From: Elusimicrobiota bacterium
Lineage (GTDB): Bacteria; CG03
Direction: 5' to 3'
DNA: 10,964 bases
Assembly: GCA_021161625.1 (NCBI GenBank)
Contig: JAGHAG010000139.1
Span: 1 to 10,964 of the forward strand
The notes under the pieces are model-generated. The model searched no databases and had not been told where the DNA came from. It was given only the letters and a program-made list of their open reading frames with translations. Shown piece by piece: positions 6,882 through 10,964 of the stretch. A program made the translations under genes and the position numbers. The number at the start of each line of letters is the position of its first letter. Position 1 is the stretch's first letter.

Positions 6882-6913
6882 AAAGTAACAAAGTAACAAA
6901 GTAACAAAGTAAA
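6882..6913. repeat. 8-nt tandem repeat after hypC-hydE
   Basis: Three exact AAAGTAAC units and a fourth AAAGTAAA follow the hypC-hydE stop codon by 3 nt. An AT-rich run with two near-repeats of GATGAAAAAT comes next. No gene is seen in the 281-nt spacer 6879-7159. It holds this repeat, an inverted repeat, two 7-nt tandem repeats, and the promoter of the following operon. Confidence 0.85.
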
Positions 6914-6961
6914 ATTAAAAATGACAGATGAAAAATGAAAAATCAGTGATAAGGATTAAGA

Positions 6962-7036
6962 ATTAAGGATTAAGCAATGAGAAAGATGAAATACTTAATA
7001 CTTAAAGTGGGCGAAGCGAACGACTTAATCCTTAAT
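6962..7036. repeat. Inverted repeat in the spacer (13-bp perfect arms)
   Basis: ATTAAGGATTAAG (6962-6974) and its exact reverse complement CTTAATCCTTAAT (7024-7036) flank 49 nt. The spacer contains a direct repeat ACTTAATACTTAA and the only GC-rich patch, GTGGGCGAAGCGAACG. There is no trailing T-run, so it is not a simple intrinsic terminator. It may be a small palindromic repeat element. Confidence 0.7.
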
Positions 7037-7050
7037 CCTGATAATCCCTC

Positions 7051-7097
7051 ATTACTCGTTACTCATTACTCATCCCTATTGTTGCTATTCGCTATTC
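7051..7097. repeat. Two further 7-nt tandem repeats in the same spacer
   Basis: ATTACTC-GTTACTC-ATTACTC at 7051-7071 and GCTATTC-GCTATTC at 7084-7097 both show a 7-nt period, with a short C/T-rich stretch between them. They share the period, though not the unit, with the repeat at 5551-5583. Confidence 0.8.
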
Positions 7098-7106
7098 CCT
7101 CTTTAC

Positions 7107-7143
7107 CACAATCATTGATATTGTGAAGGAAATTTTTTAAAAT
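7107..7143 (+). promoter_or_regulatory. Promoter of the cyclophilin-lysA-dapF-dapA operon with dyad over the -35
   Basis: TTGATA (7115-7120) and TAAAAT (7138-7143) each match consensus at 5 of 6 positions with ideal 17-nt spacing. Transcription would start near 7150, right at the ribosome-binding site AGGTGA (7150-7155). A dyad, CACAAT-N7-ATTGTG (7107-7125), overlaps the -35 and could be a repressor site. There is no room for a lysine riboswitch in the leader, so any control by lysine would have to act through a protein or further upstream. Confidence 0.6.
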
Positions 7144-7159
7144 CTCCTTAGGTGATATT

Positions 7160-7654
7160 ATGAAAAAAATTTTCATTCTTTTATTTTTTGCGGTTTTTGC
7201 CTGCAGGGAAAAACAAACTCTTGTTGATATTGTAACAGAAAAAGGCACAATAACAATAAAACTTTATGAAAAAGAAGCACCTAAAACCTGTAAAAATTTT
7301 CTAAAACTTGCAAAACAGGGATTTTATGATGGGCTTACATTTCACAGGGTTGTAAAGGATTTTGTAATTCAGGGGGGAGACCCCACAGGAACAGGAAGAG
7401 GGGGCCCTGGCTATACTCTCCCTGCTGAAATCTCACCAAATTTGAAACACATAAAAGGTGCTGTTGCAATGGCAAGATTGCCTGATACAGTAAATCCTCA
7501 AAGGCGTTCAAGTGGCTCTCAATTCTATATCTGTCTTAAGGACAACTTCTTTCTTGATGGAAAATACACAATCTTTGGTCAGGTTGTTCAGGGTATGGAT
7601 GTGTGTGAAAAAATTTCTCCTGGAGATAAAATTATAAAAATCAGAAAAAAATAA
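7160..7654 (+). CDS. Cyclophilin-type peptidyl-prolyl isomerase, probable lipoprotein
   Basis: This 164-residue protein is a compact bacterial cyclophilin, which speeds cis-trans isomerisation of prolyl bonds. The active-site motif FHRVVKDFVIQGGDP (about 61-75) contains the catalytic Arg R63. Also present are TGTGRGGPGY, GAVAMAR (100-106), GSQFYI (119-124) and the late DGKYTIFGQVVQGMDV motif. The N-terminus is a short signal peptide ending FFAVFA-C15; C15 fits a lipobox, although Phe at -2 is not typical. It would then be lipid-anchored and act in the periplasm or on a membrane face. The ribosome-binding site is AGGTGA, 4 nt before the ATG. Its stop codon overlaps the lysA start by one base (TAATG), so the two are probably translationally coupled, although no functional link to lysine synthesis is known to me. 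Confidence 0.93.
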   Translation: MKKIFILLFFAVFACREKQTLVDIVTEKGTITIKLYEKEAPKTCKNFLKLAKQGFYDGLTFHRVVKDFVIQGGDPTGTGRGGPGYTLPAEISPNLKHIKGAVAMARLPDTVNPQRRSSGSQFYICLKDNFFLDGKYTIFGQVVQGMDVCEKISPGDKIIKIRKK

Positions 7655-8880
7655 TGGATTATTTTCAATACAAAAAAAATGAACTTTTTGTTGAAAATGT
7701 TTCTCTAACAGAAATTGCAAAAAAGTTCAAAACACCGCTTTACATTTATTCAAAAGCAACCCTTGTGCGACACATAAATGCAATAAAAAGTGTTTTTAAA
7801 AATACAAAAACAACTATCTGTTTTGCATATAAATCCAATTCAAACAAACATCTTTTAACAATTTTAAAAGAAAAAGGACTTGGGGCTGACTGTGTTTCTT
7901 TAGGGGAATTGCTTCTTGCAAGAAAGGTTGGAGTTAACCCCAGAAAAATCGTTTTTAATGGAAATGGCAAAACTGATGAGGAAATAAAACTTGCAATAAA
8001 AATGAACATCAAACTCATAAATGTGGATTCAATTGAGGAGCTATTAAATGTATCAAGAATCGCAAAATCTCTTGGCAGAAATCCTGAAATTGCTTTTCGC
8101 CTAAATCCTGAAATAAAAGTTTCAACCCATCCCCATATTGCAACAGGTCTTAAAAATTCAAAATTTGGAATACCCTTAAAACACGCTTTAGATGCCTATA
8201 ATCTTGCAAAAAAATTAAAAACTGTCAGAATTTCAGGCATACACTTTCACATAGGCTCACAGATAACAGAAATTTCCCCTTTTGTGGAAGCCCTTAAAAA
8301 AATTCTGCTCTTTTCCAGAAAACTTAAAAAACAAAAAATTCTTCTTAAATATGTAAATATCGGGGGTGGTCTTGGTGTAAGATACAAAGAAGAAGTGCCT
8401 GTTACTTTAAAGGAATACGCAAAAAAAACAATTCCATATCTTAAAAAAATTGCACCTGAAACAATTCTTGAACCTGGCAGAGTTCTGATTGCAAACACAG
8501 GCATCCTGCTTGCAAAAGTTATTCTTGTCAAAAGAACTTCAAAAAATTTCATTGTTGTTGACGCAGGGATGAATGACCTTTTAAGACCGAGCATGTATGA
8601 TGCATATCATGAAATTCTGCCTGTAAGAATTTTTCCTGAAAGAAAGAGGGAAAACTTTGACATTGTTGGACCTATCTGCGAATCAGGAGATGTTCTTGCT
8701 AAAAAAAGAAAACTTCAAACCATTTATTCAGGAGAACTTCTTGCTATAAAAGGTGCCGGGGCTTACGGATATGCAATGAGTTCAAATTACAATTTGAGAC
8801 CAAAACCTGCTGAGGTTCTGGTGGATGGGGAAAAATTTTATGAAATAAGACCGCGACAAAGGATAGAGGAAATTTTATGA
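7654..8880 (+). CDS. lysA: Diaminopimelate decarboxylase (LysA)
   Basis: This 408-residue PLP enzyme carries out the last step of lysine synthesis, meso-diaminopimelate to L-lysine plus CO2, in the cytoplasm. The fold is an alanine-racemase-like TIM barrel plus a C-terminal beta domain. The PLP lysine is K60 in CFAYKSNSN. Other family marks are HFHIGSQ (197-203), the phosphate-binding NIGGG (235-239), EPGR (273-276), RPSMYDAYH (311-319), the active-site Cys in CESGD (342-346), and GAGAYGYAMSSNYN (368-381). Length is normal for the family. The start overlaps the stop of the cyclophilin gene and has no clear ribosome-binding site of its own. Its TGA overlaps an ATG (8877) that opens a 15-codon mini-ORF. 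dapF and dapA follow. Confidence 0.96.
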   Translation: MDYFQYKKNELFVENVSLTEIAKKFKTPLYIYSKATLVRHINAIKSVFKNTKTTICFAYKSNSNKHLLTILKEKGLGADCVSLGELLLARKVGVNPRKIVFNGNGKTDEEIKLAIKMNIKLINVDSIEELLNVSRIAKSLGRNPEIAFRLNPEIKVSTHPHIATGLKNSKFGIPLKHALDAYNLAKKLKTVRISGIHFHIGSQITEISPFVEALKKILLFSRKLKKQKILLKYVNIGGGLGVRYKEEVPVTLKEYAKKTIPYLKKIAPETILEPGRVLIANTGILLAKVILVKRTSKNFIVVDAGMNDLLRPSMYDAYHEILPVRIFPERKRENFDIVGPICESGDVLAKKRKLQTIYSGELLAIKGAGAYGYAMSSNYNLRPKPAEVLVDGEKFYEIRPRQRIEEIL

Positions 8881-8924
8881 AATTAAACCCTGAAAGGCCG
8901 CCCATTCAGGTTAAGAAAAAATGA
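8877..8924 (+). CDS. Possible mini-ORF of 15 codons after lysA
   Basis: The reading frame MKLNPERPPIQVKKK starts with an ATG that overlaps the lysA stop (ATGA) and ends with a TGA that overlaps the next ATG (8921), again as ATGA. It has no known homologue that I recognise. It may be a translated coupling peptide or the front of a decayed gene: an extra A in the A-run at its end would fuse it to the next mini-ORF into a 52-codon frame. It could also be chance. Confidence 0.3.
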   Translation: MKLNPERPPIQVKKK

Positions 8925-9031
8925 TAAATATAATAGAAGGTTATGACAAAAAAATGAACGTAAATTTGATGACTATTATAAGAATGGGCGGGGTTAACCC
9001 CGCCCTATCAGAGATAGGGCGGTCAGAATGA
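8921..9031 (+). CDS. Possible mini-ORF of 36 codons leading into dapF
   Basis: The frame starts MIINIIEGYDKKMNV and ends with a TGA overlapping the dapF ATG (ATGA at 9028-9031). Its last 14 or so codons run through two GC-rich hairpins. The first part is AT-rich like the local genes, whereas the second part is the palindromic element, so its C-terminus is unlikely to be under protein selection. The best reading is a coupling or leader ORF whose translation would open the hairpins in front of dapF. There is no strong ribosome-binding site (only AGG at 8908-8910). Confidence 0.3.
   Translation: MINIIEGYDKKMNVNLMTIIRMGGVNPALSEIGRSE
8986..9022 (+). promoter_or_regulatory. Two overlapping, mutually exclusive GC-rich hairpins before dapF
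   Basis: Arms GGGCGGGGTT (8986-8995) and AACCCCGCCC (8996-9005) make a perfect palindrome. CCGCCCTATC (9000-9009) can instead pair with GATAGGGCGG (9013-9022) around an AGA loop. The two structures share the CCGCCC bases, so only one can form at a time. The last arm holds AGGGCGG, the only ribosome-binding-site-like sequence before the dapF ATG (9028). The layout resembles an attenuator switch or a dispersed palindromic repeat that landed here. The GC content contrasts sharply with the surrounding AT-rich DNA. Confidence 0.7.
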
Positions 9032-9843
9032 CAGATTTTTCTAATGAAAAATCTGGGTTAAAGTTTTCAAAAGCCGAAGGTTCAGGCAATGATTTTGTTA
9101 TTTTTGAAGGCATGCCCCCTGTAAAAAATTTTCAGAAGTTTGTAAAAAAAATCTGCAAGAGAAAATTTGGCATCGGTGCTGACGGTGTTCTTGTTTTTGA
9201 AAAAAGTAAAAAATGTGATTTTGCCTTTAAAATTTACAATGCAGATGGTTCTCGCCCAAAAATGTGCGGAAATGGAGCAAGATGTATTGCCCTGTGGGCT
9301 TATAAAAAATTAAAAATAAAAAATAAAAAATTAAAAATTGAAACAGAAGCAGGCGAGATTTCTGCTCAGGTTAAAAAAAATGACTTTGTGAAAGTTGAAA
9401 TGCCTGCACCTAAAAATTTAAAAACAAACTTTAACATAAACTTAGGAGCAAAAAAAATTCTGGTAAATTTTGTAGTTGTTGGCGTGCCCCACACAATCAT
9501 TTTTGTTAAAAATGTAAATGAGGTAAATGTAAGTGAACTTGGCAGAGAAATTCGCTTCCACAGAATTTTTAAACCTGCTGGGACAAATGTTGATTTCGTT
9601 GAGGTTGTAAATTCCAAATATATTAAGGTAAGAACTTATGAAAGAGGCGTTGAAGCAGAAACTTTAGCCTGTGGAACAGGGGTTTCAGGTTCTTCTTTTG
9701 TTGCAAAAAAACTTGGTCTTATAAAAGATAACATCAGAGTTTTGACAAAAAGCGGCGAAATTTTAAAAATATCTATAGATGGGGATGCAATTTTTCTTGA
9801 AGGAAAAACGCGACTTGTTTTTGATGGTGAAGTTTCTGTTTGA
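9028..9843 (+). CDS. dapF: Diaminopimelate epimerase (DapF)
   Basis: This 271-residue cofactor-independent racemase converts LL- to meso-diaminopimelate, used for lysine and peptidoglycan. The two catalytic cysteines are C80 in MCGNGARC and C215 in ACGTG, in two pseudo-symmetric domains. Other marks are EGSGNDFVIF (17-26), FGIGADGVLV (47-56), YNADGS (70-75), GVPHT (152-156), GTNVDFVEV (185-193) and RTYERGVEAET (202-212). Family members usually begin at the segment equivalent to L11-K12-F13. The extra ten residues come from a palindromic sequence and have no obvious role. No other start is possible: codon 11 is TTA, and there is a stop upstream at 8995. Residues about 93-103 (KKLKIKNKKLK) arise from an in-frame 21-nt duplication. 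dapA begins 12 nt after the stop. Confidence 0.95.
   Translation: MTDFSNEKSGLKFSKAEGSGNDFVIFEGMPPVKNFQKFVKKICKRKFGIGADGVLVFEKSKKCDFAFKIYNADGSRPKMCGNGARCIALWAYKKLKIKNKKLKIETEAGEISAQVKKNDFVKVEMPAPKNLKTNFNINLGAKKILVNFVVVGVPHTIIFVKNVNEVNVSELGREIRFHRIFKPAGTNVDFVEVVNSKYIKVRTYERGVEAETLACGTGVSGSSFVAKKLGLIKDNIRVLTKSGEILKISIDGDAIFLEGKTRLVFDGEVSV
9032..9055. repeat. 24-nt palindrome inside the dapF start region
   Basis: CAGATTTTTC (9032-9041), loop TAAT, GAAAAATCTG (9046-9055): a perfect 10-bp stem beginning 2 nt after the dapF ATG. Together with the two hairpins just upstream it makes a run of three stem-loops over 70 nt. The sequence TCAGAATGACAGATTT around the ATG resembles dispersed intergenic repeats I have seen in other bacterial genomes, so the dapF start may lie inside such an element. 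Confidence 0.65.
9302..9338. repeat. In-frame direct repeat within dapF
   Basis: ATAAAAAATTAAAAAT occurs exactly at 9302-9317 and 9323-9338, a 21-nt offset, so seven codons (KKLKIKN) are duplicated in frame. This fits slippage in an A-rich tract. The family alignment tolerates a loop here, between the first catalytic Cys region and the ETEAG strand. Confidence 0.75.
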
Positions 9844-9855
9844 CAAGGAGGGAAT

Positions 9856-10902
9856 ATGGAATTTAAAGGTGCCTGGACTGCTCTTGTAACCCCTTTTAAA
9901 GAAAACGGTGAAATTGACTGGGAGGGGTTTAAGAAAAATGTTGAATTTCAAATAGCAAATGGAATTTCAGGGCTTCTGCCTGTTGGCACAACAGGTGAAT
10001 CCCCCACTTTAACTCATGAGGAACATTCTCTTGTAAACAAAGGAGTTTTTGAGTTTGCTCAAGGCAGATGCAAAGTTCTTGCTGGATGTGGCTCAAATTC
10101 AACTGCTGAAGCAATAAAATCAGTCAGTGAAGCAAAGCAAGCCGGGATAAATGCTGCTCTTATTATTGACTGCTATTATAATGGGCCTTCCTCTCTTGAG
10201 CTGAGAAAAAATCACTACGAAGTTATTGCTGAAAAATTTCCTGATGTCTCTCTTGTTCCCTATATAATTCCTGGAAGAACAGGTTGTGCTCTTTCCCCTT
10301 ATGACCTTGCAATCCTTGCAAGGAAATATCCAAATGTTAATGCTGTAAAAGAGGCAACAGGTGATATTTCAAGAATGGAAGTTGAGGCAAAAATTTTGCC
10401 TGAAAATTTTTCAATTCTTTCAGGCGATGATGGCATTACCTTTGAAATTATGGCTTCACCAAAAATAAAGGCAAAAGGGGTTATTTCTGTAATAACAAAT
10501 ATTGCTCCAAAAGCAATAAGCCAGATGTGTGAACTTCTCTTAAATGGAAAGACATGGGAAGCGGAACAGATTCACAAGAAATTAAAACCCCTCTTTGATG
10601 TTGTAACTGTAAAAACAAAAAGAAATGTTCAAATTGAAAGAGATACATATCAGGCAGAAGACAAATTCCGAAATCCAACTCCGATAAAGACAATAATGAA
10701 TGCTCTTGGCATGCCTGCTGGAAAAACAAGAAATCCACTTGGAAAAATGACCCCTGCAGGTGTTCTTGTTGTTCGGGATGCCCTCAAAACTGTATGGAAA
10801 CTCAGCCCTGAAATTCTAAAACCAGTTGAGGAATTTTACTCAGTCAACATTGAAGAAAGATTAAAAGATGATAGCATCTGGGAATCTCTTGCAGAAAAAT
10901 AA
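9856..10902 (+). CDS. dapA: 4-hydroxy-tetrahydrodipicolinate synthase family protein (DapA), long form
   Basis: This 348-residue protein is a class I aldolase of the DapA/NAL family, expected to condense pyruvate with aspartate semialdehyde as the first committed step of the DAP/lysine pathway. The Schiff-base lysine is K165 in AVKEATGD. The proton-relay triad is T46 in GTTGE (44-48), Y108 in CYYNGP and Y136, with R141 in IPGRTG. The usual YNVPGRTG reads YIIPGRTG. It is about 55 residues longer than typical DapA (about 292). Extra residues lie before NPTPIKTIMNALGMP and in the tail after the usual end. Such length also occurs in other members of the superfamily, so a different aldol substrate is possible, but the neighbours lysA and dapF favour DapA. 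AAGGAGGG (9845-9852) is a strong ribosome-binding site, 3 nt before the ATG. Confidence 0.88.
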   Translation: MEFKGAWTALVTPFKENGEIDWEGFKKNVEFQIANGISGLLPVGTTGESPTLTHEEHSLVNKGVFEFAQGRCKVLAGCGSNSTAEAIKSVSEAKQAGINAALIIDCYYNGPSSLELRKNHYEVIAEKFPDVSLVPYIIPGRTGCALSPYDLAILARKYPNVNAVKEATGDISRMEVEAKILPENFSILSGDDGITFEIMASPKIKAKGVISVITNIAPKAISQMCELLLNGKTWEAEQIHKKLKPLFDVVTVKTKRNVQIERDTYQAEDKFRNPTPIKTIMNALGMPAGKTRNPLGKMTPAGVLVVRDALKTVWKLSPEILKPVEEFYSVNIEERLKDDSIWESLAEK

Positions 10903-10916
10903 TAAAATAATATGGA

Positions 10917-10964
10917 GACAAGAAAATAAAGTGACAAGAAAAAAAGTGGACAGAGGACAGTGGA
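10917..10964. repeat. Short-period repeats after dapA, running off the right edge
   Basis: GACAAGAAAA occurs at 10917-10926 and 10933-10942. Then AGTGGAC-AGAGGAC-AGTGGA (10945-10964) shows a 7-nt period up to the window end and probably continues. No terminator hairpin is visible between the dapA stop and this point. Confidence 0.75.

Noticed and set aside
8889..8910. Intrinsic terminator after lysA (CCTGAA...TTCAGG)
   Set aside because: The stem is only 6 bp with a 10-nt loop, is not GC-rich in the stem, and is followed by AAG and A-runs rather than T.
8986..9022. Intrinsic terminator before dapF
   Set aside because: Stable hairpins, but no T-tract follows and dapF starts 5 nt later; regulatory or repeat origin fits better.

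Overview
The window comes from an AT-rich, diderm, probably anaerobic bacterium. The outer membrane is inferred from an AsmA/TamB-like protein, a signal-peptide-bearing beta-barrel porin that ends in Phe, and a lipoprotein-type cyclophilin. Two radical-SAM proteins of the [FeFe]-hydrogenase maturase type and a nickel regulator point to an anaerobe that uses hydrogen or metal-cofactor chemistry. I cannot place it in a phylum. The A/T-rich codons and the 7-nt tandem repeats in the spacers remind me of uncultured candidate-phylum genomes, but that is only an impression.

Layout. (1) 1-1832, minus strand: the first 610 codons of a large AsmA/TamB-like envelope protein that runs off the left edge. 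(2) 1906-6878, plus strand: nikR, an outer-membrane porin, two small integral membrane proteins of unknown function, a HydG-like radical SAM protein, and a fusion of a HypC-like domain to a HydE-like radical SAM protein. (3) 6879-7159: a repeat-rich spacer that ends in a good promoter. (4) 7160-10902, plus strand: a tight operon of a cyclophilin lipoprotein, lysA, two tiny ATGA-linked ORFs, dapF and dapA, covering the first and last steps of the meso-DAP/lysine pathway. (5) The right edge is again short-period repeat DNA.

How the genes may work together. NikR senses nickel and probably controls the adjacent porin, whose promoter carries a NikR-like half-site. Downstream lie a HydG homologue with an altered auxiliary-cluster motif (the middle Cys of CX2CX22C is Gly) and a protein joining a HypC-like domain (the Fe(CN)2CO chaperone of [NiFe]-hydrogenase maturation) to HydE (an [FeFe]-hydrogenase maturase). 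This mix of nickel regulation, a [NiFe] chaperone fold and [FeFe] ligand-making enzymes is the most unusual feature. It could be a hybrid pathway for making or delivering an Fe-CO/CN-type unit. That is inference: neither HydF, HypD/E/F nor a hydrogenase is in the window.

The lysine cluster is ordinary in gene content. Its lysA-dapF junction is not: overlapping mini-ORFs run through two mutually exclusive GC-rich hairpins that cover the dapF ribosome-binding site.
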